This document shows positions 18,759 through 27,087 of a stretch of DNA of 64,000 bases, piece after piece. This DNA is from Candidatus Burkholderia humilis. Its GTDB lineage: Bacteria; Pseudomonadota; Gammaproteobacteria; Burkholderiales; Burkholderiaceae. The translations under genes and the position numbers were made by a program. How positions within the stretch are numbered: the stretch's first letter is position 1; every line of letters begins with the position of its first letter. The stretch covers positions 1 to 64,000 of the forward strand of contig LFMX01000001.1 in assembly GCA_001184405.1 (NCBI GenBank). Reading direction: 5' to 3'. A model generated the notes under the pieces. That model saw nothing but the letters and a program-made list of their open reading frames with translations. It searched no databases and was not told where the DNA came from.

Positions 18759-19146
18759 TCAGGCTTTCAATTGGCGCAGGCCATCGGCGAGCATCCACAA
18801 GGCGCGGTTCAGGCAGATATCGTTGTCGATCCCCTGCACGGGCCGGGTGCGCTGGCGGCGTCCGCTGGCGCTGCGTCCGGGCAAACCGCCCCGCAGCAAA
18901 TTCTCTTGCGTGCGGTTGAACACCGACCACAGATCACGGCTCGTCGTCATGCCGACGCGGGGCAAGCACCTGCCTCTCGCTGATCGGAGCGGGCTTGTCG
19001 GGGTCATCATATTTCAGCGCGAGCGCGGCACGGGCGAACACACCCGCTTCGTCCGCGTCCAGTGTGACGCTGCGCATGGCATCGCGCGATGCGCGCACAC
19101 GCTCGAAACCGTTCAGGACTTCATAGGCGCCCTCGATCACATGGCC
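18759..19146 (-). pseudogene. DUF932 phage/plasmid-like protein, C-terminal part, frameshifted
   Basis: The coding trace runs from the IS66 left end at 19146: GHVIEGAYEVLNGFERVRAS, MRSVTLDADEAGVFARAALA, ISERQVLAPRR, then after a frame change near 18945 LWSVFNRTQENLLRGGLPGR and NRALWMLADGLRQLKA to the stop at 18759. This is the C-terminal region of DUF932 proteins common on plasmids and conjugative elements. The 5' part is missing because IS66 interrupts the gene. It lies directly upstream of parB on the same strand, a frequent accessory-replicon pairing. Confidence 0.75.
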
Positions 19147-19214
19147 GTAAGCGCTCAATTTCCCCCACATTCCGGAGCTGATCGGCATCGGCGATAGCGT
19201 GTCCGCAGGGAAGC

Positions 19215-19637
19215 TTGCGGGATAAGAGATACGTGCTTGATGACGAAATTAGTTTCGAAAGCAGCGGTGGCGGGGAGCCGCCGGTTCGGCGGCTTGAGGT
19301 TCTGAGCGGGCCAGGCGGTCGGCAGCGTTGGACCGCCGAGGCGAAGGGTCGGATCATCGAAGAAACGCTGCATGCGGGTGCCAACATCGCGGAAGTCGCG
19401 CGTCGCCATGGGTTGATGCCCCAACAGCTCTATGGTTGGCGCAGCGCCGCGCGCGCCCGGGAGGCCGCCTCCGGGGTAGCGTTTGTTCCGATGTGGAGGT
19501 GGACGTCGGGGACGGACGGAGCGATGAACGGGAATGCCATCGTCGTACAGGCTGGCGGCATGGTCATTCATGTCCAGGCCGGCGTGAGCGCGGACCATAT
19601 CGAGCGTGTGCTGCTCGCGGTGCGCATGTCGGCATGA
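19215..19637 (+). CDS. tnpA: IS66 TnpA (Orf1)
   Basis: Frame of 140 codons with the helix-turn-helix region of IS66 TnpA: RRQRWTAEAKGRIIEETLHA-like segment, ANIAEVARRHGLMPQQLYGW recognition helix, and a C-terminal VIHVQAGVSADHIERVLLAV strand. Length is normal (about 130-140 aa). The end overlaps tnpB by 4 bp (ATGA). The start may be an internal GTG or ATG a few codons downstream; no strong ribosome-binding site decides. It appears intact. Confidence 0.85.
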   Translation: MRDKRYVLDDEISFESSGGGEPPVRRLEVLSGPGGRQRWTAEAKGRIIEETLHAGANIAEVARRHGLMPQQLYGWRSAARAREAASGVAFVPMWRWTSGTDGAMNGNAIVVQAGGMVIHVQAGVSADHIERVLLAVRMSA

Positions 19638-19974
19638 TCATTCCGCCAAGGCCATTGAAGGTGATGGTGGCGACGCGGCCCGTCGATTTCCGCAAAGGAG
19701 CGGCGGGTCTTGCAGCGCTGGTGGAGCATGAACTCGGTGGCAAACCCTTCTCCGGAACGGCCTGGATATTCCGTGCGAAACGCGCCAACCGGATGAAGCC
19801 AGCAGCGGGCTCGTTCTTGTGAGCAAGGTTCTGCAGTCGGGCAATTTTCATTGGCCGCGCCCGGGCGAGACGGTGATGCGGATGTCGGCCGCAAAGGCAT
19901 CGGCCCTGTTCGAGGGGCTTCAGTGGAGCCGGATGCACGTCCCGCCGGTCCTCAAGCCGACTGCGACGCAGTAG
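19634..19974 (+). pseudogene. tnpB: IS66 TnpB (Orf2), frameshifted by small deletion
   Basis: Begins MIIPPRPLKVMVATRPVDFR (TnpB signature) and reads to AWIFRAKRANR. There about 13 bp, corresponding to the conserved KLLYWDG segment, are missing near 19800. The frame then continues GSGLVLVSKVLQSGNFHWPR and VMRMSAAKASALFEGLQWSR to TAG at 19972. TnpB is required for IS66 transposition. Confidence 0.85.
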
Positions 19975-20042
19975 ACCGCACACCGGATTCCTTTGGTCGA
20001 AAGGCCGTACCGGGAGCCGCCGGAATATGCCAGAAATGGCGC

Positions 20043-21541
20043 ATGGCCGAGGGTTCGACCGATCTCCCAAATGATGTGGAAACGCTCCAGGCGATGGTCG
20101 TCGCCAAAGCGTGAGGTTCAGCTGCGCGACATCATCGACCAGTTGCAGCGTTGGCGGTTCGGCCCGCGCTCGGAGAAGCTGTCGCCCGACCAATATGATC
20201 TGACGCTGGAAGATCGGGAGATCGCCAACGCCGAGGCGCAAACGCTTCTGGAGATGCAGCAGGACGTTGCTGATCGCGCCAGAGGCAAGCGCAAGGTCTG
20301 CGACCTGGCGAAGGCCGGCCATCCGTTCCCGCCCACCACACATCAAGAGGCTGTTGTTGCCGGATGCGACCAGCTGCCCGTGCTGTGGTGGCGCACTCCA
20401 CGAGATTGACCGCGACATTGCCAAACGGCTCGACAAGGTGCCTGCGCGCTACCGGGTCATCGTCACCATCCGACCCAGGCTCGCATGTCGGACCTGCAGC
20501 GACGGCGTCCTGCAGGCACCCGCGCCGACCTATCTCGTTCCGGGCGGACTACCGACGGACGCGCTTGTCGCGGACGTCGTCGTCTCGAAATATGCCGACC
20601 AACTGCCGCTCTATCGCCAGGAACAAATCCTCAAGCGCCATGGCATCGAGATTGACCGGGCGACCCTTTGTAACTGGGTCGGGCGGACGGCAGTCGTCGT
20701 GAAACCCCTGGTCGCGCGTCTCAAGGCGGACCTGATGTCCAACGCGCGCCTGTTCGTCGACGAGACCCACGTCAATGTGCTCGCACCGGGCCTGGGTAAA
20801 ACCATGACCGGCTGACCATCGCGCAGGATGATCGCGCCCATGACGGCGATAGCGCGCCGGGCGTCGTCTACCTACATGGGTAACCGAACCCGGGATTGCG
20901 CTGAGCGCCTGCTCGGTGAATTTCATGGCTTCGTTCAATGCGACGGCTATGGCGCCTACAAGCATATCGAGAAGGCCGACTGCAAAGGCGGCCCGGGGAC
21001 GCTGGTATTTTGCTGGGCACACGTCCGCAGAGGCTTTTTCGACATCGCCAAAGCTGGCAACGCGCCGATCGCCGACGAGGCGCTCGCCCGCATCGCGAAG
21101 CTCTACAAGATCGAGAAAGAGATCCGGGGCCAGAGCCCACCGGACCGGCGGGCCAGGCGCCAGAAGGAAAGCAGACCCATCGTCGAGAGCTTCAAGGTCT
21201 GGCTCGAAGAGCAACTGCCCAGGCTGTCGCGCTCAGCGAAGCTTGGCGAGAAGATCCGCTACGCACTCAACCATTGGCCGGAATTGGTCCTCTTTCTCGA
21301 GGACGGTCGGCTGGAGATCGGTAGAGTCGAGATGTGGCGCGGTGGTATGTGGCGCGGTGGTATGTGGCGCGGTGGTATGTGGCGCGGTGGTATGTGGCGC
21401 GGTGGTAGTAGGTCCGGTTTGTCTGTTGCCGCCCCTTTCGTCTGGTGGTGCCCGAATAACCTCACCATGGCTCCGTTTCCACATCCCGTCGACGACTACG
21501 ACGCACTTCTGCCGTGGAAAATGCCTGCCGCACCGCAATAA
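20043..21541 (+). pseudogene. tnpC: IS66 TnpC transposase, frameshifted and interrupted by repeat element
   Basis: ATG 20043 opens TnpC. Landmarks over several frames: LRDIIDQLQRWRFGPRSEKL leucine-zipper region, zinc finger CPCCGGALHEI with a second pair CRTC, a transposase domain with KYADQLPLYRQEQILKRHGI and LFVDETHVNVLAPG, then FHGFVQCDGYGAYKHIE and WAHVRRGFFDIAKAG. Frame changes occur near 20113, 20350 and 20815. At 21320, where the family continues toward the NTVERSMRP motif and its catalytic Glu, the tandem-repeat element replaces about 80 codons; only HPVDDYDALLPWKMPAAPQ of the C-terminus remains. Confidence 0.88.
21320..21475 (+). repeat. Element with 15-bp tandem repeats (5 units) inside IS66 tnpC
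   Basis: GGTAGAGTCGAG, five exact copies of ATGTGGCGCGGTGGT (21332-21406), then the same 69-bp tail AGTAGGTCCGG...CTCACCATGGCTCCG as at 18019-18087. It sits where tnpC coding sequence has been lost. Confidence 0.9.
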
Positions 21542-21698
21542 CTTCAACCACGCTTCTCAAAGCCTCATCGTGCTTGGCTTGTCGCTCAGAGGGGCGTCGT
21601 CAATGGATCGCTTACGTTCAACCAGCGCAGCATGCTGTGCTTAACCCTTGCAGGGCAGATCCCCGCAAGGGACCTGCCTCGTCTTCTCCGAGGTAATC

Positions 21699-22097
21699 AT
21701 GAAATTTCCTAGAGTGTTTTACACTGACCGCAGTAGCGCCAATACCGGCGCGAAGGCGGTTCTCGAACGTCACGCAACGCGGGTTCTTCGACGCGTCGCG
21801 CACGACTTGCGGCTCGCCGCGCATTCGTATCAGATCGTCAATGATTCGCGCCGAGGTAATACCTCGGTACGGGTATCGCTTCGCACGGAGACGCTGTTTG
21901 TCGATGTAGTCGAACCGCGTTGTGGATCGGGCGTCGCATTAAGTTTCAGAACTCGGCGGGGTCGCGAAGACCTCACAGGTGGTGGTGAAAACCACGTCTC
22001 CCTACAGCAGCTTGAAACCAAAGGCGGCTATCGGGCGATGCTCGAAGGTTTGCGTCTCGCCGGCGGCATCGACCTGAAGTGCGGAGGTCGTCGATGA
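21699..22097 (+). CDS. Unrecognised protein, accessory block gene 1
   Basis: 132-residue open frame from ATG 21699, preceded by CTCCGAGGTAATC with an AGG-type ribosome-binding site. The product is basic (many Arg and His: VLERHATRVLRRVAHDLRLA) with no membrane segment and a LFVDVVEPRCGSG strand. Its TGA overlaps the next gene's ATG (ATGA at 22094), so translation is probably coupled. No family recognised; the orphan block 21699-24866 resembles the cargo of an integrated plasmid or phage. Confidence 0.5.
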   Translation: MKFPRVFYTDRSSANTGAKAVLERHATRVLRRVAHDLRLAAHSYQIVNDSRRGNTSVRVSLRTETLFVDVVEPRCGSGVALSFRTRRGREDLTGGGENHVSLQQLETKGGYRAMLEGLRLAGGIDLKCGGRR

Positions 22098-22558
22098 AGC
22101 TGGCAAGGGTCAAGGTGGAATACACCTGCGGCTTGATGCTGACGGACAGGGTTTCCCTCGATGTGACTTCGGGCATTGTCAGTATCCCGCCGCGGCTAAC
22201 TCAACTGATGGACTTGATGGACCAAACCGAGTGTTTGCCGGCGTTTAGCCTCGACTACGAGGGCTATGCCTTGCCTGTGTCGCTCCAGACGGATGGGGTC
22301 TTCGTTGTTTCGGTACCGCGCGATCCGAGGCCAGGACTTCGGAGCAGGCTTTATGCGATCGCCAATCCCTCAAAGGATCAGCGGCAGCAGAACGGCCGTT
22401 ACCTGCACACGCTGTCGGCAGCATCAATCGGCGGAGCGGTTGGCTACGCACATTCCTCGGCGATTTGGGATTGGCAGACTGCCTTCGGCACTGCTGCGCT
22501 CGTCGTTCTTGGAGTAGTATTGTGGCATGCAGGATTCTTACATATGAAAGGAAAATGA
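22094..22558 (+). CDS. Unrecognised protein with C-terminal membrane helix, accessory block gene 2
   Basis: 154-residue frame whose ATG overlaps the previous stop. The N-terminal half is beta-rich and soluble (VEYTCGLMLTDRVSLDVTSG), followed by a short hydrophobic segment (SAASIGGAVGYAHSSAIW) and a terminal transmembrane helix (TAFGTAALVVLGVVLWHAGF). Family not recognised. A tail-anchored topology is likely. It is followed after 1 bp by a small membrane ORF. Confidence 0.5.
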   Translation: MKLARVKVEYTCGLMLTDRVSLDVTSGIVSIPPRLTQLMDLMDQTECLPAFSLDYEGYALPVSLQTDGVFVVSVPRDPRPGLRSRLYAIANPSKDQRQQNGRYLHTLSAASIGGAVGYAHSSAIWDWQTAFGTAALVVLGVVLWHAGFLHMKGK

Positions 22559-22559
22559 C

Positions 22560-22676
22560 GTGGGCGCAACGATTTTCACGTTGGTGCTTGGCCTCTCCAT
22601 CGCGGGTTTCTTCATGTGGACAAACCACAACGGGCAGAAGCGTGATCGTGATCGTGAGCGGGACTTGGGTAAATGA
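22560..22676 (+). CDS. Small membrane protein, 38 aa
   Basis: GTG 22560, one base after the preceding stop, opens a 38-codon frame: an N-terminal hydrophobic helix (ATIFTLVLGLSIAGFFMW) and a very charged tail (QKRDRDRERDLGK). AAAGGAAAATGAC just upstream is a plausible ribosome-binding site. Last gene before a terminator. Function unknown. Confidence 0.45.
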   Translation: MGATIFTLVLGLSIAGFFMWTNHNGQKRDRDRERDLGK

Positions 22677-22706
22677 TTCGACGCAGCGCAGGCTGAGTCA
22701 CAAAGG

Positions 22707-22740
22707 CTAAAGCCGCATCCTCCAGGGTGCGGCTTTTTTC
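22707..22740 (+). terminator. Rho-independent terminator
   Basis: AAAGCCGCATCCTCCAGGGTGCGGCTTTTTT: stem AAGCCGCA(T)CC / GG(G)TGCGGCTT followed by six T. Confidence 0.85.
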
Positions 22741-22793
22741 GACCATCGTTTTTGCGCGCCTCTGGGCGCGTTTCGCATTTCAGGAGCCACATA

Positions 22794-23087
22794 ATGCATC
22801 AACCGATCGCTGCCGCACTGCCGATCAGCATCAGCGCCTACGGCGCTGTCGATATCAAAGCTGTCGCTCGACTGGACACCGCAGGCAAAACGCTGAACCA
22901 GGTGTCCTCGGAACTATGCCGTGTGTTGTACAAGACCGAGCTCGAGCCGGAGTGGCTGTGTCCAGCCAACATCGTCGACGACGCCAACGAAGCGGTCTGC
23001 GGCGCTCGCCACAGCAGACCGTGGCCTGAGTCGTTTCCGCACGACCGAATCTCCGTGTTCGTATGCACCGGCAACTCGGAAAGGTGA
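22794..23087 (+). CDS. Unrecognised protein, accessory block gene 4
   Basis: 97-residue frame from ATG 22794, seven bases after CAGGAGCC (good ribosome-binding site). The sequence includes PISISAYGAVDIKAVARLD and a Cys-containing segment (SELCRVLYKTELEPEWLCP). No domain recognised. First gene after the terminator, so it probably has its own promoter in 22741-22790. Confidence 0.45.
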   Translation: MHQPIAAALPISISAYGAVDIKAVARLDTAGKTLNQVSSELCRVLYKTELEPEWLCPANIVDDANEAVCGARHSRPWPESFPHDRISVFVCTGNSER

Positions 23088-23105
23088 ATCATCCACGTTG
23101 ACTGG

Positions 23106-23270
23106 GTGAGTCGCCAACCGCTCGCTGACTCGCTTGAGCGAAAGTATTCGGTGATGCCGTTGTTGCGTGCAAAGGTGTTCTCGAGCGATCACGCGTGGTC
23201 ACTCGCGCGTGTTTCATGGCGCGATTGCTGGACGCCGCGTAAAGCCGTTGCATTTTCCCCGCGCCATTAG
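23106..23270 (+). CDS. Possible small protein, 54 aa
   Basis: GTG 23106 gives a 54-codon frame (VSRQPLADSLERKYSVMPLL, then a Trp-rich end SLARVSWRDCWTPRK). No ribosome-binding site is obvious and the family is unknown. Included because it fills the gap between two co-directional genes; it may be non-coding. Confidence 0.25.
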   Translation: MSRQPLADSLERKYSVMPLLRAKVFSSDHAWSLARVSWRDCWTPRKAVAFSPRH

Positions 23271-23342
23271 GCGCAACCAACCCCTGCTGGGCATCGACCC
23301 GACGGGAATCGATTGCCCGGCTTCTCTCTTGAGCAATCGATC

Positions 23343-23810
23343 ATGTACGAACTTTCCTTCGCAGGTTTCTCGCAGTCCTTCCGCACGATGCTCGAAGTGC
23401 TGAACTTCTTCGACAATAACGCCCTTAGCGCTAGCCTCGATCCGGCCGACGTTTCGCTCACAATCTTCGGCCATCCCGTTTCGGTCACCCGGTTCAACGG
23501 CAGATTGACCGTGCGCACACCCGGCACTGTGTCAAGCATTTTCCTGTCGCTCATCGACGAGATCGACGGCGCCTATTTCCGACCGGCGTTCGCCGCACCG
23601 CAGCCGTGGCGAATTCACCGCGAGCACTGGCAACTACTTTATCTTGCGTTCGATCTCGCGCGCAAACCTCTGTATCTGTTCTCGTCCGATCAGGTGGCAC
23701 AGGCCAACGAGGAGGCGAGCAGGTCTGGCCATCGCGGCCTCGATCTCTTCGAGCTTTTGCAGCAGGAAACCGAACGACGCTTCGGATTTCGGTATGCGGG
23801 CCCGGGGTAA
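23343..23810 (+). CDS. Unrecognised protein, accessory block gene 5
   Basis: 155-residue frame from ATG 23343. Features: MYELSFAGFSQSFRTMLEVL, a beta-rich middle (PADVSLTIFGHPVSVTRFNG) and an acidic, Gln/Glu-rich helical end. No known motif. The last residues (FRYAGPG) and the next frame (VKGGGGQRNGRHEVHVAYA) could be one protein split by an indel at about 23808, since the second frame has no ATG. Confidence 0.45.
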   Translation: MYELSFAGFSQSFRTMLEVLNFFDNNALSASLDPADVSLTIFGHPVSVTRFNGRLTVRTPGTVSSIFLSLIDEIDGAYFRPAFAAPQPWRIHREHWQLLYLAFDLARKPLYLFSSDQVAQANEEASRSGHRGLDLFELLQQETERRFGFRYAGPG

Positions 23811-23851
23811 AGGGCGGAGGCGGTCAGCGTAACGGCCGTCATGAAGTCCAC

Positions 23852-24352
23852 GTGGCCTATGCGATCGCCGCAGGCAAGCCCGTTCCGCAAGCCGTGATCG
23901 ATGACTATATGTCGGCAACGAATTTCGACACAGACCAGCGATGGGCAAAGCCGCTGCTTGCCGTGCCCGAGCTGCGCGGTGCGCTGCCGCTATCCAAGCT
24001 CGTGCCGCTAGTGAGCGTGATGCGCCATTCGAAACAAACGATCTCGTCACAGAACGCTGCGCTGCTGGTCATGCTCATGGGTCTGGCGCGAAATGAGCCG
24101 TCTACCGTGGAAGTCGATGACCTGTTGTACGCGAAGGGTGTGCTCGATCCGTACCCGTTGCCGGAAGCGTATCTAAAGCAGGTGGACGTCGGACAGCAGT
24201 CGTGCAAGTTCGCGGAAGTGCTCAGGCGCACGTTAGCTGATCAGGCGCGCGACAAGCGCTTGACTGACCTCGACAAGGCACGTGCGGACGGGGCCATTAG
24301 CATGCGCGATTTCGAGCTGGGAAAGCAACTGGTGATACTCGATCACGGCTGA
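23852..24352 (+). CDS. Unrecognised helical protein, accessory block gene 6
   Basis: From a possible GTG start at 23852 the frame encodes about 166 residues, largely helical: VAYAIAAGKPVPQAVIDDYM, then ELRGALPLSKLVPLVSVMRH and a charged C-terminal helix (DKRLTDLDKARADGAISMRD). The start is uncertain and it may be the second half of the preceding gene. No domain recognised. Confidence 0.4.
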   Translation: MAYAIAAGKPVPQAVIDDYMSATNFDTDQRWAKPLLAVPELRGALPLSKLVPLVSVMRHSKQTISSQNAALLVMLMGLARNEPSTVEVDDLLYAKGVLDPYPLPEAYLKQVDVGQQSCKFAEVLRRTLADQARDKRLTDLDKARADGAISMRDFELGKQLVILDHG

Positions 24353-24404
24353 GCGACGCACACGTACGGCAACGCCCTCGCGAGAGCGATTCTGTACGCG
24401 GAAT

Positions 24405-24866
24405 ATGTCGTACTTGCTCAGCGTGCTCGACAGGCCTGACGACGCGAACCGCGGGACGAAGCTGGCTGTGCGTGAAGTGTTCGGCATCAAGCTCATCGGG
24501 GTTCGCGCAGTAGCGCGGCGCCGGGCGATTTTCGAGTTGGCCGGCATGGACGAGGTACAGCAAGCGGAGTGGGAGACCCTGGCCGTGTCTGAGCGCGAGG
24601 CGCGGCGGGTCGCTCGTGAAGTTGCACGCGCCCGCGAGCTGGCTCTGACGTCACGAGTCCGCGCTGAAGATGGTGAGGTCCTAAGCGCCGCCGACTGGAT
24701 CGATCGCACAATCGCCGACGGCTTTTCCCAGATCGTCAGCGTACGGCAGGGAGCAAGCGTTCGGTATGCACTTGCCGATTCGGTGCGCCATCTGCAGGTA
24801 TCGCTTCGCGCGAAAGACGGCACGCTCGCCTACGTCCGCGCCTCGTTGGAACAGCGCGCAAGCTGA
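24405..24866 (+). CDS. Unrecognised protein, accessory block gene 7
   Basis: 153-residue frame from ATG 24405, following the previous stop by 52 bp. Strongly Arg/Glu/Ala-rich with a long helix (EREARRVAREVARARELALT) and a C-terminal VRHLQVSLRAKDGTLAYVRA. No catalytic motif recognised. It ends the block of co-directional unknown genes; an AACCC...GGGTTTTC hairpin at about 24883-24912 may terminate it. Confidence 0.45.
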   Translation: MSYLLSVLDRPDDANRGTKLAVREVFGIKLIGVRAVARRRAIFELAGMDEVQQAEWETLAVSEREARRVAREVARARELALTSRVRAEDGEVLSAADWIDRTIADGFSQIVSVRQGASVRYALADSVRHLQVSLRAKDGTLAYVRASLEQRAS

Positions 24867-25052
24867 CGATTCGTCTCTTATAACCCCCAGCTTTGCGAGC
24901 CGGGTTTTCTTTGATGAACTACTTGCGAGAACAATCATGCCAGTCCAATGCGTGACGGTTGGAAGCCTGCAAAGAAAAGCGACCATTCCGCCGATTCTAA
25001 TGACCGTTGGATTCTACACTGCATCTATCACCCGCGTCTCGGACGCATCGAT

Positions 25053-25080
25053 CCCGCCGGCGACCCGCCGCCGTTTTTTT
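25053..25080 (+). terminator. GC hairpin and T-run, group IIC insertion site
   Basis: CGGCGACCCGCCG with CCG and seven T, immediately followed by the intron's GTGCGC at 25081. The stem is short, so as a terminator it is weaker than the one at 14903, but the arrangement is identical. Confidence 0.6.
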
Positions 25081-25324
25081 GTGCGCTGAGCATGCGCAAC
25101 AGCTTGGGGGGGTGCGAGTCCCCTGTCCAACCTGATGGTGGTGAAGGGCTAGTGAAACGCAAGGGCGTCGTCGCGAGGCGGGGTCTGAAGGAATTCCGTT
25201 CGCTGGGCCTGCCGTCGGTCGGTCCAGCGCCAATTAACTGATCCGAACCGCCGTGTACGGACCCGTACGCACGGTGGTGTGGGAGGGGCCGGGCCGCGAG
25301 GCCTGCCACTATCCCGATTGGCTT
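25081..25324 (+). mobile_element. Internally deleted group IIC intron (about 244 bp)
   Basis: 5' end GTGCGCTGAGCATGCGCAAC directly after a hairpin/T-run, and 3' region with domain V-like hairpin ACCGCCGTGTACGG/ACCC/GTACGCACGGTGGT, then a GC-rich stem and CTATCCCGAT at the end. The triad at the base of domain V reads CGC, as in group IIC introns, not AGC. The middle (distal domain I to IV and the reverse transcriptase gene) is deleted: 5' GGGGTCTGAAGGAA joins directly to the TCCGTTCGCTGGGCC segment that also starts the 28837-28967 copy. Splicing competence is doubtful. Confidence 0.75.
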
Positions 25325-25427
25325 CCGGTTTTGTAGTTTTGCGCTTCTCCGCTTTCAGGTCCGTGATTTGCTAAAGGTACGGCGTGGAGGCATCCGCCTT
25401 CCCACGCAACCGACCAGGAGGTTCACG

Positions 25428-25610
25428 ATGAACAAGGATCAAGTCAAAGGTACCGCCGAAAAGGTGAAGGGCAAGGCCAATGAGGCAGTGGGCAAGATGA
25501 CCGGCGACACCACCCAGCAAGTCAAGGGACAGGTTCAGCAAGGCGCCGGCGAAGCCCGCAAGCAATACGGCGATGCCAAGGAAGAAATCAAAAAGGATAA
25601 CCAGCGTTAA
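25428..25610 (+). CDS. CsbD-family stress-associated protein
   Basis: Intact 60-residue CsbD protein starting MNKDQVKGTAEKVKGKANEA after an excellent ribosome-binding site (CAGGAGGTTCACG). The repeated KGxxxKxxGxATxD-like helical pattern (VGKMTGDTTQQVKGQVQQG) is diagnostic. CsbD proteins are small, hydrophilic, abundant under general stress; the molecular role is unknown. Followed by a terminator, hence monocistronic. Confidence 0.9.
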   Translation: MNKDQVKGTAEKVKGKANEAVGKMTGDTTQQVKGQVQQGAGEARKQYGDAKEEIKKDNQR

Positions 25611-25660
25611 TTTTTGATGTTGGTTGCGGGAACGCCTTTGGGGAGTTCTTGAAGTTTCGA

Positions 25661-25690
25661 CGCGCCCGATTCACGGGCGCGTTTTTTGCC
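25661..25690 (+). terminator. Rho-independent terminator after csbD
   Basis: GCGCCCGATTCACGGGCGCGTTTTTT: stem CGCGCCCG / CGGGCGCG with six T. The following 25691-26134 shows no supported gene. Confidence 0.8.
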
Positions 25691-26134
25691 TTGTGCGGGA
25701 GTTACTTGCAGCTTGGGCCAGGCTTGTTGCGCTTTGGTGAGTCGCGGGGTTTTGCGTGGGCGCCGTTATTTATCTTGCGCGTGTGCGGTGCCGGTCATCG
25801 ACTAACAGGTCGGCTTCGGAGGAGTCAGAACAGGACTTGGTTTCCATCGACGTACTTCTTTCTTCGATAGCTCGTTTACCTAAAATCTGCGACCGGATCG
25901 CCGGGAACGTGAGCCGGGCTTTTTCTCCTGCGCGATTCGGTGCGCTTGAAGCGTATGCTCCGGCGCACCGAAGTAAATTTCCGTTTAACTCCCAGGCTCG
26001 CACACATTTGTCACGCTGTCGGGAACTTGCGAAGTCTGCGTTCTAGATAGTTCGATATGCTGATTATTATGACGTGCAGCATCGTCACACGCAGGTTTTG
26101 CTATATTGGATTTTCCGCCTGCGAGATATTGGCA

Positions 26135-26605
26135 ATGCGTGTCGGCCGTCCTGTCAAACTCCTTCCTCATCCCGATTGCGATTACTGCGGCGCGCCCGCG
26201 ATGCTTGTGCGCTCCGGCGACGAGGCGTATCCGTATCGTGAAGATCACGGTCCGCTGTGGATGTGCGTGCCGTGTCAGGCGTGGATCGGCATTTTTCCGC
26301 GCAGCACGCGCAATGTGCCGCTCGGGCGTCTCGCTGACGCAAGACTTCGCGATCTAAAAACCAATCTGCACGCCACGCTCGAGCCGCTCGCTCAGGCGAA
26401 AGTGCGCCGCGACGGCTGCAATATTTTTGAAGCGCGCGCGAAAGGGTTGAAATGGCTGGCGCAACAAATCGGGGCCGAGCTGCCGGACAAGAGTTCGATC
26501 CATACGCTCAATGTCGACCAATGCGAACGAACGATCGCCGTCATCGAACGATTTGAACAGGAAAGAGCACGGCACCCTTCAGAATCCGCGTGGGACGATC
26601 GTTAA
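26135..26605 (+). CDS. DUF3268-like zinc-finger protein
   Basis: 156 residues from ATG 26135. N-terminal part has two Cys pairs, CDYC (near residue 16) and CVPC (near residue 46), with DHGPLWMCVPCQAWIG between them, matching zinc-ribbon proteins annotated DUF3268 in phages and proteobacteria. A Leu-rich helical C-terminus follows (RAKGLKWLAQQIG). The alternative upstream start at 26057 would add a Cys-rich segment of poor quality, so 26135 is preferred. It is likely co-transcribed with the next gene, 29 bp downstream. Confidence 0.65.
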   Translation: MRVGRPVKLLPHPDCDYCGAPAMLVRSGDEAYPYREDHGPLWMCVPCQAWIGIFPRSTRNVPLGRLADARLRDLKTNLHATLEPLAQAKVRRDGCNIFEARAKGLKWLAQQIGAELPDKSSIHTLNVDQCERTIAVIERFEQERARHPSESAWDDR

Positions 26606-26634
26606 CTGGAGAAGGTTCAACCATCGGTCGAAGC

Positions 26635-27087
26635 ATGTCACACGCTCTCCCATTCAAACGCTCGCGCACGCCGCTCACCAAGGCGCAATTGCTGCCAATT
26701 CCGCGCGCCACGGCAAACGAGCTTGCACTGCACGCGCATCTGGCGATCAAAGCACTTCGTGCGGGTTCGGTCGATATCGCGCCGGCGCAACTGATCGCTG
26801 AAACAATGCTCTTGGTCCGCTTTCTGGCGGAAACGGGACATGGCGAGTTTTCGCACGAAGCGTTGATCGACGCGAATCGCGTGATGGCGGCCGTGTTCGA
26901 TGCGGGTCAGGCGAGCAGCATGTGGCGTCTACCCGCCGATGATGTCGATGAGTTTGCGGCAATCGTCTCGCTGTATGACCGGCAGTTGCAGCGGGCTTCG
27001 CTCGCGGCGTTGACGGTGGCATATGAGCGGTTGGATCGGTTTAAGGCGGGGGAGGTTTATCAGCCGTTGCAGAGGCGAAGGGCTTGA
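26635..27087 (+). CDS. Hypothetical helical protein
   Basis: 150 residues from ATG 26635 (MSHALPFKRSRTPLTKAQLL). Predominantly helical with repeated Leu/Ala helices (LALHAHLAIKALRAG, AETMLLVRFLAETGH) and no membrane segment. Looks like the conserved short hypothetical proteins found in Burkholderiaceae, but I cannot name a family. Appears intact. Confidence 0.55.
   Translation: MSHALPFKRSRTPLTKAQLLPIPRATANELALHAHLAIKALRAGSVDIAPAQLIAETMLLVRFLAETGHGEFSHEALIDANRVMAAVFDAGQASSMWRLPADDVDEFAAIVSLYDRQLQRASLAALTVAYERLDRFKAGEVYQPLQRRRA

Larger units (their letters stand above)
19147..21615 (+). mobile_element. IS66-family insertion sequence, complete ends, inactive
   Basis: Left end GTAAGCGCTCAATTTCC at 19147, right end GGATCGCTTAC at 21615: the GTAAGCG terminal inverted repeats of IS66. 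It contains tnpA, tnpB and tnpC in order. The flanks (ACATGGCC left, GTTCAACC right) show no 8-bp target duplication, so at least one flank has been rearranged since insertion. tnpB and tnpC are broken. Confidence 0.85.

Noticed and set aside
20549..21214. 221-aa minus-strand frame
   Set aside because: Antisense to IS66 tnpC; no domain.
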